In this document: positions 25,275-33,709 of the stretch, in pieces
How the letters are laid out: each line of letters begins with the position of its first letter
Numbering within the stretch: the first letter of the stretch is position 1
Source: Rheinheimera sp. EpRS3
GTDB taxonomy: Bacteria; Pseudomonadota; Gammaproteobacteria; Enterobacterales; Alteromonadaceae
Assembly: GCF_001513785.1 (NCBI RefSeq)
Contig: NZ_LNQS01000001.1
Location: 62,001 to 126,000, forward strand
Length of the DNA stretch: 64,000 nt
Direction of reading: 5' to 3'
Made by a program: the position numbers and the translations under genes
The notes under the pieces: generated by a model
The model's database searches: none
Seen by the model: the letters and a program-made list of their open reading frames with translations, nothing else
What the model was told of the DNA's origin: nothing

Positions 25275-25633
25275 GCGAAAACCTGAATAACAGCAAAGGT
25301 CTGGATGCGGCTTTAGCCGGGCTGGATATGATGGAGATGGACGATATCTTCGAGCAAGGCAGCGATGGCAGCACGGCCCCGGGGGATGGCTTGTCGATGT
25401 TTCGTGATGTGCCGCTGACCGTCACGTTAGAAGTGGCCAGCGCTGAGGTTACGTTAGGTGAACTGAGCCGGGCCAGTGTCGGCGACGTGCTGCCGCTGGA
25501 TAAAGCCGTAGGCGAAGCGCTGGATGTAAAAGTAAACGGTGTGCTGTTTGCCAAAGCGGAAGTGGTGATGATCGATGGCAAATATGGCCTTAAGTTTGTC
25601 AACCGTAAGGCGGCACCTGAGCATCATGAGTAA
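25271..25633 (+). CDS. fliN: Flagellar switch protein FliN
   Basis: 120-residue C-ring protein with a SpoA domain at about 45-115 (FRDVPLTVTLEVASAEVTLGELSRASVGDVLPLDKAVGEALDVKVNGVLFAKAEVV). The N-terminal 40 residues are acidic and variable, as usual. It overlaps fliM by 4 nt (ATGA) and fliP by 8 nt. Confidence 0.93.
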   Translation: MSENLNNSKGLDAALAGLDMMEMDDIFEQGSDGSTAPGDGLSMFRDVPLTVTLEVASAEVTLGELSRASVGDVLPLDKAVGEALDVKVNGVLFAKAEVVMIDGKYGLKFVNRKAAPEHHE

Positions 25634-26375
25634 GCTGTTGCTAACCCTGTTGATACTGCTGGCGGCTATGTTGCTTAGCGGTACAGCAATGGCAAATGAT
25701 TTAACACTGTTATCGGTGCGCGACACCGACGGCGGCCAGGATTACAGCGTAAAACTGCAGATTATGCTGTTGATGACCGCATTAAGCCTGATCCCCGGCA
25801 TGCTGATGGTGCTGACCTCGTTCACCCGCATTGTTATTGTACTTGCCATTTTGCGCCAGGCGCTGGGGTTACAACAAAGCCCACCGAACCGTGTGCTGAT
25901 TGGTATCTCACTGATGCTGACACTGCTGATTATGCGCCCGGTGTGGCAGGACGTATATCAAAACGCGTTTAAGCCTTATCAGGCAGAAGAAATGACGTTG
26001 GAGCAGGCGCTGGCCCGTGCAGAGCAACCACTACGACAGTTTATGCTGGCGCAAACGCGCGAGAACGAATTGCATCAGGTATTGCTGATTGCCAAAGAGC
26101 CCACCACCATGGCTGCCGCTGACGTACCGCTGGAAGTGTTGATGCCGGCCTTTGTGTTAAGCGAGCTGACCACAGCATTTCAGATTGGTTTTATGCTGTT
26201 TATTCCGTTTCTGATTATCGATCTGGTGGTGGCCAGTGTGCTGATGTCGATGGGTATGATGATGTTGTCACCGCTTATTATCAGCCTGCCGTTTAAGTTA
26301 ATGATTTTTGTACTGGCCGATGGCTGGTCTATGGTTGCCGGGACTTTAGCTGCGACCTTTGGAGCATCACCATGA
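25626..26375 (+). CDS. fliP: Flagellar export gate protein FliP
   Basis: Core of the type III export gate in the inner membrane. 249 residues from ATG 25626, which gives a normal FliP signal peptide (LLLTLLILLAAMLLSGTAMA); the ATG at 25575 lies deep inside fliN and is rejected. Conserved segments are MLLMTALSLIPGMLMVLTSFTRIVIVLAILRQALG.Q..P, PFLIIDLVVASVLMSMGMMMLSP and LPFKLMIFVLADGW. FliO is not present between fliN and fliP, which is common in lateral clusters. Overlaps fliQ by 4 nt. Confidence 0.95.
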   Translation: MSKLLLTLLILLAAMLLSGTAMANDLTLLSVRDTDGGQDYSVKLQIMLLMTALSLIPGMLMVLTSFTRIVIVLAILRQALGLQQSPPNRVLIGISLMLTLLIMRPVWQDVYQNAFKPYQAEEMTLEQALARAEQPLRQFMLAQTRENELHQVLLIAKEPTTMAAADVPLEVLMPAFVLSELTTAFQIGFMLFIPFLIIDLVVASVLMSMGMMMLSPLIISLPFKLMIFVLADGWSMVAGTLAATFGASP

Positions 26376-26641
26376 GCCCGGAACAGGCCACCGAGCTTAT
26401 CGCTCAGGCGGTATATACCATCATCAAGATGTTGCTGGTGCTGATTGTACCTGGGCTAATTCTGGGTATTGTTGTGGCGGTGTTTCAGGCGGCAACGTCT
26501 ATTCAGGAGCAAACACTGACGTTTTTACCGCGTATGTTGCTGACGCTGTTAATGGTGGTGTTTGCCGGCCACTGGCTAATTAAAACCCTGCTGGCGTGGT
26601 TTACTAATCTGGCACAGATTATCCCCGGAGTATTCGGGTGA
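26372..26641 (+). CDS. fliQ: Flagellar export gate protein FliQ
   Basis: 89-residue protein with two membrane helices (about 15-38 and 52-74). The conserved ATSIQEQTLTFLPRML segment between them identifies FliQ. It overlaps both fliP and fliR by 4 nt. Confidence 0.95.
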   Translation: MSPEQATELIAQAVYTIIKMLLVLIVPGLILGIVVAVFQAATSIQEQTLTFLPRMLLTLLMVVFAGHWLIKTLLAWFTNLAQIIPGVFG

Positions 26642-27417
26642 ATTCGTTAATTTCGCTGACAAGTGGCGAACTGATGAGCTGGATTGGCACCGTCTGGTGG
26701 CCTTTTGTCCGCTTGTCAGCGTTATTGTGGGCGATGCCGGTATTTGATAACCCGGCTGTTACGCCGCGGGCGCGTATTTTGCTGGCGGTGTTTTTAAGCT
26801 TTCTGGTTGGCCCCACGTTACCGGCCATGCCGCAGGTTGATCCCTTCTCACTGGATGCAGCGGTTATCACCTTCGAGCAAATAGGCTTTGGCATTATGAT
26901 GGGCCTGGCAGTACGCATTTTGTTTGAAGTGCTGGCAATGACAGGGCTAATGTTGTCGATGCAAATGGGCTTATCGATGGCGATGATGATGGACCCAGGC
27001 AGCGGTGACTCTACCTCGTTGCTGGGGCATTTGTTCTGGATAATGTCGGCGCTGCTATTCTTCTCTTTAAATGGCCATTTACTGACACTGGCAGTGCTGA
27101 TAGACAGCTTTACGCTGTGGCCGGTGGGTAGTGGTTTGTACCAGTTAAACCTTACCGTGCTGTTGCAGTTGTTCGGCTGGATGTTTGGTGCCGCTTTGCT
27201 GGTGGCTTTGCCCGCTATTATTGCCATGCTGCTGGTTAACCTTACCTTTGGTGTGGCTACGCGCTCTGCGCCATCGTTAAACTTATTTGTGCTGGGCTTT
27301 CCGATGACGCTGCTGCTAGGGTTTGTTTGTGTATTTCTAACCTTAAGCCAAACCGGCGTGCAGTTTGCTGCACTAACCAGCCATGTGCTGGACAATATGC
27401 GTTTACTGATGGAGTAA
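26638..27417 (+). CDS. fliR: Flagellar export gate protein FliR
   Basis: 259-residue inner-membrane protein with six predicted helices; starts at GTG inside the fliQ stop region (GTGA). Conserved pieces are PFVRLSALLWAMPVFD, VTPRARILLAVFLSFLVGP, GLMLSMQMGLSMAMMMDP and LPAIIAMLLVNLTFGVATRSAPSLNLFVLGFP. Length is normal. FlhB follows 3 nt later. Confidence 0.95.
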   Translation: MNSLISLTSGELMSWIGTVWWPFVRLSALLWAMPVFDNPAVTPRARILLAVFLSFLVGPTLPAMPQVDPFSLDAAVITFEQIGFGIMMGLAVRILFEVLAMTGLMLSMQMGLSMAMMMDPGSGDSTSLLGHLFWIMSALLFFSLNGHLLTLAVLIDSFTLWPVGSGLYQLNLTVLLQLFGWMFGAALLVALPAIIAMLLVNLTFGVATRSAPSLNLFVLGFPMTLLLGFVCVFLTLSQTGVQFAALTSHVLDNMRLLME

Positions 27418-27420
27418 GCC

Positions 27421-28572
27421 ATGAGTGAACAAAACAGCGCGCAGGAAAAAACCGAACAGCCCACCGAGAAACGGCTAAAAAAAACCCGTAAAGACGGCCA
27501 GGTTGCGCGCTCAAAAGAGCTGAACACAGCTGTGTTGCTGATGCTGGGCGTGGCGGGCTTGCTGTGGTTTGCCCAGTTGCTGTTTACGTTGTTTATGCAG
27601 CTGATGCACAGCAGCATGCAGTTAAACAAAGAAATGCTGGCGAATAATAAGCTGATGCCGCTGGCAATAGGCCAGGCGTTTTTAGATATGCTTGGCGCCA
27701 TAATGCCGTTCTTATTGTTGTTGTTTCTGGCGATGTGGATTATTGGTGCCATGCCCGGTGGCTTTATCTTTTCCGGCAGCTTGCTCGGGCCTAAGTTTAA
27801 TAAGTTAAATCCGCTAACCGGCTTAGCGCGGATGTTCAGCATGAACGCGTTAGTAGAGCTGGCCAAATCAATCATTAAAGTGCTGTTGTTGGGTGGTTGT
27901 CTGTATGGCTTTCTCAGTCAATTATGGACCCGCCTGTTGTTTTTACAGCGGTTGGATCTGGCAACAGCCTTACAGGAAGGATTTGGCCTGTTATCACTGA
28001 GCCTGATGATTACAGTCACATTGCTGCTGCTGGTTGCGGCGATAGATGTACCCTATCAGCAGTACACCATTTCCTCCAAGATCAAGATGACTAAGCAGGA
28101 AGTCAAAGAAGAGCGTAAATCCTCTGATGGCAGCCCGGAGATAAAAGGCCGTATCCGCCAGATCCAGTTTCAGATGGCCAACCGGCGCATTGAAGAGCGG
28201 GTGCCTAAAGCCGATGTTATCGTGATGAACCCAACACACTATGCTGTGGCGATCCGCTACAGCGAAAAAGATGCCAAAGCGCCCTATATAGTGGCTAAGG
28301 GCATAGATGAAATGGCACTGCGAATCAGGGCTGTAGGCCAACGCCATCAGATAGAAGTGTTAGAAGTGCCGGTACTGGCACGGGCCATCTATTACTCCAC
28401 CCGTGTTGACCAGGAAGTACCCAAAGGTTTGTATACGGCAGTCGCCTATGTACTGACTTATGTTATGCAATTAAAAGCCTACAAGCAGGGCCGTGGCCAG
28501 CAACCGGCACCATTGCCGGCGCTGGATATTCCAAAATCGTTGTTAGACAAAGCTAATGTCCGAGGTAGTTAA
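27421..28572 (+). CDS. flhB: Flagellar export switch protein FlhB
   Basis: 383 residues. The N-terminus (EKTEQPTEKRLKKTRKDGQVARSKEL) and four membrane helices are typical; the cytosolic domain contains the autocleavage motif NPTH at about 270-273. Self-cleavage there, prompted by FliK, changes export specificity from hook to filament subunits. The FliK of the same cluster (19715) is its likely partner. It is followed by flhA after 3 nt. Confidence 0.96.
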   Translation: MSEQNSAQEKTEQPTEKRLKKTRKDGQVARSKELNTAVLLMLGVAGLLWFAQLLFTLFMQLMHSSMQLNKEMLANNKLMPLAIGQAFLDMLGAIMPFLLLLFLAMWIIGAMPGGFIFSGSLLGPKFNKLNPLTGLARMFSMNALVELAKSIIKVLLLGGCLYGFLSQLWTRLLFLQRLDLATALQEGFGLLSLSLMITVTLLLLVAAIDVPYQQYTISSKIKMTKQEVKEERKSSDGSPEIKGRIRQIQFQMANRRIEERVPKADVIVMNPTHYAVAIRYSEKDAKAPYIVAKGIDEMALRIRAVGQRHQIEVLEVPVLARAIYYSTRVDQEVPKGLYTAVAYVLTYVMQLKAYKQGRGQQPAPLPALDIPKSLLDKANVRGS

Positions 28573-28575
28573 ACA

Positions 28576-30648
28576 GTGAACTGGCGTACTCTTACCCAAC
28601 CTTATACCGCTATTCCCGTATTACTGCTGGCCATTCTGGCGATGGTGGTATTGCCGCTACCGGCCTGGATGCTGGACGCGTTGTTTACTTTCAACATAGT
28701 GCTGTCGGTGATCGTGCTGTTAGTGGCTGTATCAAGCAAAAAGCCACTGGATTTTTCGGTATTCCCCACGGTGTTACTGGTGGCTACCTTAATGCGGTTA
28801 ACGCTGAATATCGCCTCTACCCGGGTGGTGTTGTTGCACGGCCATGAAGGCTCAGATGTTGCAGGCCGGGTGATCCAGGCTTTTGGTGAAGTGGTGATTG
28901 GCGGCAACTATGTTGTCGGTATGGTGGTGTTTATCATTCTGATGGTGATTAACTTTGTGGTTATCACCAAAGGCGGCGAGCGTATTTCCGAAGTGGCTGC
29001 CCGCTTTACGCTGGACGCTTTGCCCGGCAAGCAAATGGCCATAGATGCGGATATGAATGCCGGCCTGATTGGCCCGGAACAAGCCAAAGAGCGGCGTAAT
29101 GAAGTGGCCCGCGAAGCAGACTTCTACGGTTCTATGGACGGTGCGTCTAAGTTTGTTCGTGGCGATGCTATTGCCGGTTTAATTATTCTGGTGATTAACC
29201 TGCTTGGTGGTATCAGCATCGGGGTATTCCAGCACGGCCTGGGCATGGGCGAAGCCTTTCAACGTTTTGCCCTGCTTACCATAGGTGATGGCCTGGTCGC
29301 CCAAATTCCGTCTTTACTGCTGGCCGTAGCGGCAGCGATTATCGTTACCCGGATGAACGACGAGGGTGAGATGTCTGATGAGGTCGGCAAACAGCTGCTG
29401 GCATCACCCAGAGTGTTGCTGACTACCGGCGGTATTATGCTGATCCTGGGGCTGGTGCCGGGTATGCCGGCTCTGGCTTTTATCAGTTTCGGCCTGCCAC
29501 TGGTATACGTTGCCTGGCGCTTACAACAGCAGGTAGACAAAGGCGAGTTGGTCCAGGCGGAACTGTTAACCGAAAGCATAGCGCAAACCCCAAAAGCATT
29601 GGCGTGGGACGATATTCCACATATTGACCGTTTATCAATAGAGCTGGGGTTTCGGCTGGTGTATCTGGCCGACAAAGATAAAGGCGAAGAGCTGGTGCAA
29701 ACCTTACGCGGTATTCGTAAAACTCTGTCAGAGCAAAGCGGCTTTTTATTACCTGAAGTGCGGGTACGCGATAATTTGCAGCTTAACCCGCAGGAATACC
29801 GCATTAAACTGGCCGGGGTGCCTTTAGCCAGCGGGCGGTTAAACCCGCAGCAATTGCTGGCGCTTAACACCGGCGAAATTTATGGCCAGCTTGACGGTGA
29901 AATTACCCGTGACCCGGCTTATGGCCTCGAAGCAGTATGGGTTGACAATAATACCCGTGCCAAAGCGCTGAACCTGGGGTATTCGGTGGTTGATCTGGCG
30001 ACCATTATTGCCACCCATGCCGGCAAAATCATTAAAGAAAATTTATCTGAGCTGTTTGTCTATGAAGATGTAAAGCAGCTAAATAAGCGGCTAGCTGCCG
30101 TCGCGCCGGTACTGGCCGAAGCGCTGGATAAAGCGCTCAGCGCAACAGTGCAACTAAAAGTATACCGGCTGATGCTACGTGAGCAGGTAAGCCTGGGTGA
30201 TATTCTGACCATTGCCAGCACCTTGCTCGACAGCAGCGAAGTGACCAAAGATCCTATTTTACTTACCTCTGATGTACGTTGTGCACTGCAGCGGGCACTG
30301 GTAAGGCAAATCAGTGGCGATAAAGACGAGCTGGCCGCCTTTACACTGGATGAAAAGCTGGAGCAAACCTTACAAAGTGCGCTGAATCAGGCAATGCAGG
30401 CAGGCAAAGTTGCGTTAGACAGCTTTCCGGTAGCGCCTAATCTGCTAAGCCAGTTTCAGCGCAATATGCCGTTGATCTGCAGCCAGATGCAACAACAAGG
30501 CTATACCCCGGCATTAGTGGTGGTGCCGCAATTACGGCCGTTGCTGGCGCGCTATGCCCGCACTTTTACGCAAAATTCGCTGGCAGTGCTGTCTTATAAC
30601 GAAATCCCGGAAACATTACGGGTAAATGTAATCGGCGCTTTGGGCTAA
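28576..30648 (+). CDS. flhA: Flagellar export protein FlhA
   Basis: 690 residues from GTG 28576. Eight membrane helices in the N-terminal half, the FHIPEP family signature region (FSVFPTVLLVATLMRLTLNIASTRVVLLHGHEG), and DALPGKQMAIDADMNAG are all present; the C-terminal cytosolic domain binds chaperone-substrate complexes. The length is normal. It ends the fliMNPQR-flhBA block; a 537-nt gap with a riboswitch follows. Confidence 0.97.
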   Translation: MNWRTLTQPYTAIPVLLLAILAMVVLPLPAWMLDALFTFNIVLSVIVLLVAVSSKKPLDFSVFPTVLLVATLMRLTLNIASTRVVLLHGHEGSDVAGRVIQAFGEVVIGGNYVVGMVVFIILMVINFVVITKGGERISEVAARFTLDALPGKQMAIDADMNAGLIGPEQAKERRNEVAREADFYGSMDGASKFVRGDAIAGLIILVINLLGGISIGVFQHGLGMGEAFQRFALLTIGDGLVAQIPSLLLAVAAAIIVTRMNDEGEMSDEVGKQLLASPRVLLTTGGIMLILGLVPGMPALAFISFGLPLVYVAWRLQQQVDKGELVQAELLTESIAQTPKALAWDDIPHIDRLSIELGFRLVYLADKDKGEELVQTLRGIRKTLSEQSGFLLPEVRVRDNLQLNPQEYRIKLAGVPLASGRLNPQQLLALNTGEIYGQLDGEITRDPAYGLEAVWVDNNTRAKALNLGYSVVDLATIIATHAGKIIKENLSELFVYEDVKQLNKRLAAVAPVLAEALDKALSATVQLKVYRLMLREQVSLGDILTIASTLLDSSEVTKDPILLTSDVRCALQRALVRQISGDKDELAAFTLDEKLEQTLQSALNQAMQAGKVALDSFPVAPNLLSQFQRNMPLICSQMQQQGYTPALVVVPQLRPLLARYARTFTQNSLAVLSYNEIPETLRVNVIGALG

Positions 30649-30824
30649 TGTGAGGTGTTTTGCTGGCCTGTCATCGCGCTGTCACAGCACTACGTTATGC
30701 TAAATGGTGTATTTAGATAGTTGTGCAGGCTTGGTAAATAGTTAGTCAGTTTTAAACTGGCTCTGGTCTGAGCAGTTAGCGCTGAAATGTGACCGAATAT
30801 GTAACAATATGTAGTTTTAACTAT

Positions 30825-30854
30825 ATGATCTTTAAGATCATGAAAGATCTTTTT
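30825..30854 (+). promoter_or_regulatory. AT-rich palindrome overlapping a terminator-like stem
   Basis: ATGATCTT T AAGATCAT (30825-30841) is a perfect inverted repeat. Its right arm can instead pair as AAGATC (30834-30839), loop ATGAAA, GATCTT (30846-30851) followed by TTT. It lies just upstream of the candidate promoter, so it may be a regulator-binding site or the end of the flhA transcript; the T-tract is short. Confidence 0.5.
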
Positions 30855-30859
30855 AAAGT

Positions 30860-30888
30860 TTGACTTGCCAGATAATAGTAATTTAGAT
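30860..30888 (+). promoter_or_regulatory. Candidate sigma-70 promoter for the motY-lafK operon
   Basis: TTGACT (30860-30865), 17-nt spacer, TTAGAT (30883-30888). The -35 is good, the -10 weak. Initiation near 30895 would leave about 50 nt before the riboswitch, a sensible leader. No GG-N10-GC sigma-54 site was found in the gap. Confidence 0.35.
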
Positions 30889-30945
30889 ATCTTTAAAGTT
30901 ATTCAGTTTAGGTTCATAAATCACTTTAAGGTTTGTGAGCCGGTT

Positions 30946-31042
30946 AAGATAATTAAAAGGCAAACTGCACCGAAAGGGCAGGACGCAAAGCCACCGGTCT
31001 ACGGCGTTTAAAAACGTTACGATAGCGGGGTTGCATTAGCTT
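30946..31042 (+). promoter_or_regulatory. c-di-GMP-I (GEMM-I) riboswitch
   Basis: The segment carries the class hallmarks in order: GGCAAAC (30959 on), a bulged stem capped by a GAAA tetraloop (TGCACC GAAA GGGCA), GGACGCAAAGCC (the most conserved core), CCGG.CTA, a variable stem (CGTTT AA AAACG), and ATAGCGGGGTT. Closing helix P1 is weak but present (AAGATAAT with ATTAGCTT, one mismatch). It lies 143 nt upstream of the motY-like gene that heads motY-lafK-fliEFGHIJ. The RNA binds cyclic di-GMP and would tie expression of the lateral activator LafK and the basal body to this messenger. Whether ligand turns the operon on or off cannot be read reliably; hairpins and a T-rich tract at 31047-31129 could be the expression platform. 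Confidence 0.92.
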
Positions 31043-31185
31043 GGCGACATCCTCGTGATGTGTCTCTGCCTGCACGGCTGCCCGTGTCAGTGCTGAGCGC
31101 TTTCTATGCAGTTTTCCTTTTATTTTCTTAGCCAGTGGCGTATCGCGTTGCGATGCCGGTTGCGGTTAAATAAAAGGGTATCAAT

Positions 31186-32040
31186 GTGTCTTTGTTTTCT
31201 CTTAGCTTGTGGTTTAGCACCTCTGCAATTGGCACTGCCATTGCAGGCTCAGTGCTGATCCAGCCAGCCGAGCAGGCGCAGTGGCAGCTTGACAGCAGCG
31301 CCTTTCATTGCCGTTTGCAACAGCGGGTTAGCGGGTTGGGCCAGGTGAGTTTTTCCCAGCAACCCGGCCAGCCGTTGCAGCTGGATCTTGAACTGGCGCA
31401 GCCTTATCCCGCTTTAGAGCAAGCCACCGTTGCTGCGCGCAGTGCTGATTGGCAGCCTGATGTTATCCAACCACAAAGCTCACCCTATATTGCCGAGTTA
31501 TATCATGATAGCCAGATAAGTTTCTTGCAGGCGGCGTTGCCGTTGTTTCAGCAAGTGCAGGCGGGGGCCTGGTTGCAGTTTGATCTTAGAAATGGCCGGC
31601 TGCAGCAACAGCTGTTACTTACCAGCGTGCGTGGCCACGAGGCAGTAGAGCAGTTTCGCGGCTGTGTGGCGAAAATGTCGCCACTGTCATGGCAGCAGGC
31701 GCGTGATACCGACATTGTTTTCGCCTCAGGCCAGCGCCTGGTTGACCGCACGCAATTGCCGGTATTGCAAAAGCTGGCACGCTATCTCCAACTTGACCCT
31801 GCAGTGCACAAAATTCTTATTGACGGCCATACCGACGACGTTGGCACGGTATTGGCTAACCGGCAGCTATCAAAAGAAAGAGCCGATGAAGTGGCAGCGC
31901 AACTGATTGAGCTGGGGGTAAAAGCCAGCATGCTGGAAGTACGTGCCCATGGTAACCGTTATCCGTTATTGCAAAGCCAGGGCAAGGCTGAGCAATCTAA
32001 TCGCCGGGTGTCTATCCGGTTAATCCGAACCACTTCCTGA
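31186..32040 (+). CDS. motY: MotY-like flagellar T-ring protein (OmpA family)
   Basis: 284 residues. The N-terminal half (about 25-150; AQWQLDSSAFHCRLQQRVSGLGQVSFSQ) matches the MotY-specific domain that, in sodium-type polar flagella, forms the T-ring; the C-terminal half is an OmpA-like peptidoglycan-binding domain (ILIDGHTDDVGT...NRQLSKERADEVAAQLIELGV...NRRVSIRLI). Vibrio lateral clusters also have a motY homolog just before lafK. The start is uncertain: GTG 31186 opens the full frame, while an ATG at 31184 with better RBS spacing encodes a signal-peptide-like 24-residue peptide in another frame, so a frameshift near the 5' end is possible. Confidence 0.82.
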   Translation: MSLFSLSLWFSTSAIGTAIAGSVLIQPAEQAQWQLDSSAFHCRLQQRVSGLGQVSFSQQPGQPLQLDLELAQPYPALEQATVAARSADWQPDVIQPQSSPYIAELYHDSQISFLQAALPLFQQVQAGAWLQFDLRNGRLQQQLLLTSVRGHEAVEQFRGCVAKMSPLSWQQARDTDIVFASGQRLVDRTQLPVLQKLARYLQLDPAVHKILIDGHTDDVGTVLANRQLSKERADEVAAQLIELGVKASMLEVRAHGNRYPLLQSQGKAEQSNRRVSIRLIRTTS

Positions 32041-32057
32041 GCAGGATCTGACTAACC

Positions 32058-33371
32058 ATGAATTCACCCTACGTGTTATGGATCGACCAACAAAAACCTA
32101 GTGCCGAGGCGCAGCAATGTATCAGCGCTGAAGGTTACCGCTTATTACACACCCATAGCGTGACAGAGATTATCAGCCTGTGTCATGACTACCAGCCGGC
32201 GCTGGTATTTATTGACAGTGGTATGCCGCAAATGACGTTACCGGATGTGGTCACGCTGGTATACCGCAAGCTACCTGCCGCGCAAATTATCAGTATGGTC
32301 AATAATGATCAAAGCGAATTGGCGTCCGATACCTTACAAAGCGGCGCTATCGATTATTTACTTAAACCTTTTTTTGCCTCGCAGTTAAAAACCTCAATCC
32401 GTAACGCTACAGCCATGAGCAAGGGGCTGAAAGATTTAGTGGCAGTGTCGCATGCCAGCCGTCAGATCCTGCAACTGGCTAACCGGGCCGCGCAAACTGA
32501 GGCCAGTGTATTGATACTGGGCGAATCGGGTACCGGTAAAGAACGGTTGGCGCAGTTTATTCATCAGGCTTCAGATCGTGCAGATAAACCTTTTATTGCC
32601 GTTAATTGCGCGGCTATACCGGAACATATGCTTGAAGCCATGTTGTTTGGCTACAACAAAGGCGCTTTTACCGGCGCTGTCAGCCAGCAAATTGGTAAAT
32701 TTGAAGCGGCCAACGGCGGCAGTATTTTGCTGGATGAAATTTCTGAGTTGCCACTGGCTTTGCAGGCCAAATTATTGCGGGTGCTGCAAGAGCGTGAACT
32801 GGAACGGCTTGGCAGTAACAACCGTATTAAGCTGGATATCCGTGTTATTGCCGCCAGTAATAAAAACCTGCGCACTCAGGTAGAGCAAGGGCTATTTCGC
32901 GAAGACTTATTCTACCGGCTGGATGTTTTACCACTAAGCTGGCCAGCGCTGCGCGAGCGGCGTGATGATATTTTGCCACTGGCAGAGTTCTTTATTAACA
33001 AGTACGGCAACGGCAAATACCGTTTAAGCCGCGGCGCAGCCGACGTGATGCTGCAATACAACTGGCCGGGCAATGTGCGTGAGCTGGAAAATGTAATGCA
33101 GCGGGCCCTGGTTATGGCGCGCGGCATTGAACTACAGGTTGCCGATCTGAATTTACCGCAATGCCACCCGCAGGCCGCCGCTATTTGTGCCAGCCTGCTT
33201 AAGCAAAGTAAGAAAAATGCCGAGTTTGATTATATTCTCGATGTACTGAACAAATGTAATGGCCATCGCACCCGCACCGCACAGGCACTGGGGGTGAGTA
33301 CCCGTGCCCTGCGCTACAAATTAGCCGCCATGCGTGAGCATGGTGTCGACATAGACGCATTAGCTTCTTAA
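32058..33371 (+). CDS. lafK: Lateral flagellar sigma-54 activator LafK (FlrC/NtrC family)
   Basis: 437 residues: a receiver-like N-terminal domain (about 5-120; candidate phospho-Asp in LVFIDSGMP, Lys in YLLKPF, only one Asp in the acidic pocket), an AAA+ domain with Walker A GESGTGKE at about 155 and the sigma-54-contacting GAFTGA at about 202, and a Fis-type helix-turn-helix at the C-terminus (NGHRTRTAQALGVSTRALRYKLAAM). LafK is the master activator of lateral flagella in Vibrio and Aeromonas. Its gene sits downstream of the c-di-GMP riboswitch and upstream of fliE, as in those genomes. Confidence 0.92.
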   Translation: MNSPYVLWIDQQKPSAEAQQCISAEGYRLLHTHSVTEIISLCHDYQPALVFIDSGMPQMTLPDVVTLVYRKLPAAQIISMVNNDQSELASDTLQSGAIDYLLKPFFASQLKTSIRNATAMSKGLKDLVAVSHASRQILQLANRAAQTEASVLILGESGTGKERLAQFIHQASDRADKPFIAVNCAAIPEHMLEAMLFGYNKGAFTGAVSQQIGKFEAANGGSILLDEISELPLALQAKLLRVLQERELERLGSNNRIKLDIRVIAASNKNLRTQVEQGLFREDLFYRLDVLPLSWPALRERRDDILPLAEFFINKYGNGKYRLSRGAADVMLQYNWPGNVRELENVMQRALVMARGIELQVADLNLPQCHPQAAAICASLLKQSKKNAEFDYILDVLNKCNGHRTRTAQALGVSTRALRYKLAAMREHGVDIDALAS

Positions 33372-33378
33372 GGAATTT

Positions 33379-33699
33379 ATGATGATTTCACCAATAAACA
33401 GCCAAAGCCAGATGCTGGATATGATGACTGCACTGCAACAGGTTGCCAGCAATGAGCGCGTTGCACCGGCTAACAATGACAGCGGCATCGGCAGCGACTT
33501 TTCCCAGGTGATCCGGTCAATCAATCAGCAGCAGAATATCGCTGCCGACATGATGACGGCAGTAGACACCGGCCAGTCTGACGATGTGGTAGGTGCTATG
33601 GTTGCCAGCCAGAAAGCCAGTTTAAGTTTCTCTATGTTGCTGCAGGCGCGTAATAAAGTTCTGAGCGGCATTGATGATGTAATGCGGATGTCACTGTAA
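33379..33699 (+). CDS. fliE: Flagellar MS-ring/rod junction protein FliE
   Basis: 106 residues, ATG at 33379 (or 33382) after AAGGAA. The family C-terminus is clear: DVVGAMVASQKASLSFSMLLQARNKVLSGIDDVMRMSL. FliE links the MS-ring to the proximal rod. It follows lafK by 7 nt and precedes fliF by 10 nt. Confidence 0.94.
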   Translation: MMISPINSQSQMLDMMTALQQVASNERVAPANNDSGIGSDFSQVIRSINQQQNIAADMMTAVDTGQSDDVVGAMVASQKASLSFSMLLQARNKVLSGIDDVMRMSL

Positions 33700-33709
33700 G
33701 GACAATGTA

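Larger units (their letters stand above)
30649..31185 (+). other. 537-nt regulatory gap between flhA and the motY-like gene
   Basis: No protein-coding frame of note. From left to right it holds a short palindrome (CAGTTT T AAACTG, 30747-30759), an AT-rich palindrome (30825-30841) with an overlapping terminator-like stem (30834-30854), a candidate sigma-70 promoter (30860-30888), repeated TTTAAAGTT-type words, a c-di-GMP-I riboswitch (30946-31042), and several small hairpins with a T-rich tract (31112-31129) before the gene. Individual elements are listed separately. Confidence 0.8.

Noticed and set aside
26619-27875. 418-codon open frame on the minus strand across fliR and flhB
   Set aside because: It lies opposite two unmistakable export genes, has Ser/Asn/Ile-rich anticodon-like composition and no RBS or family resemblance; it is a shadow of biased codon use.
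30649-30945. Sigma-54 promoter upstream of motY-lafK
   Set aside because: The best GG...GC candidate (30664 region) has 9 instead of 10 intervening bases and lacks the flanking consensus.
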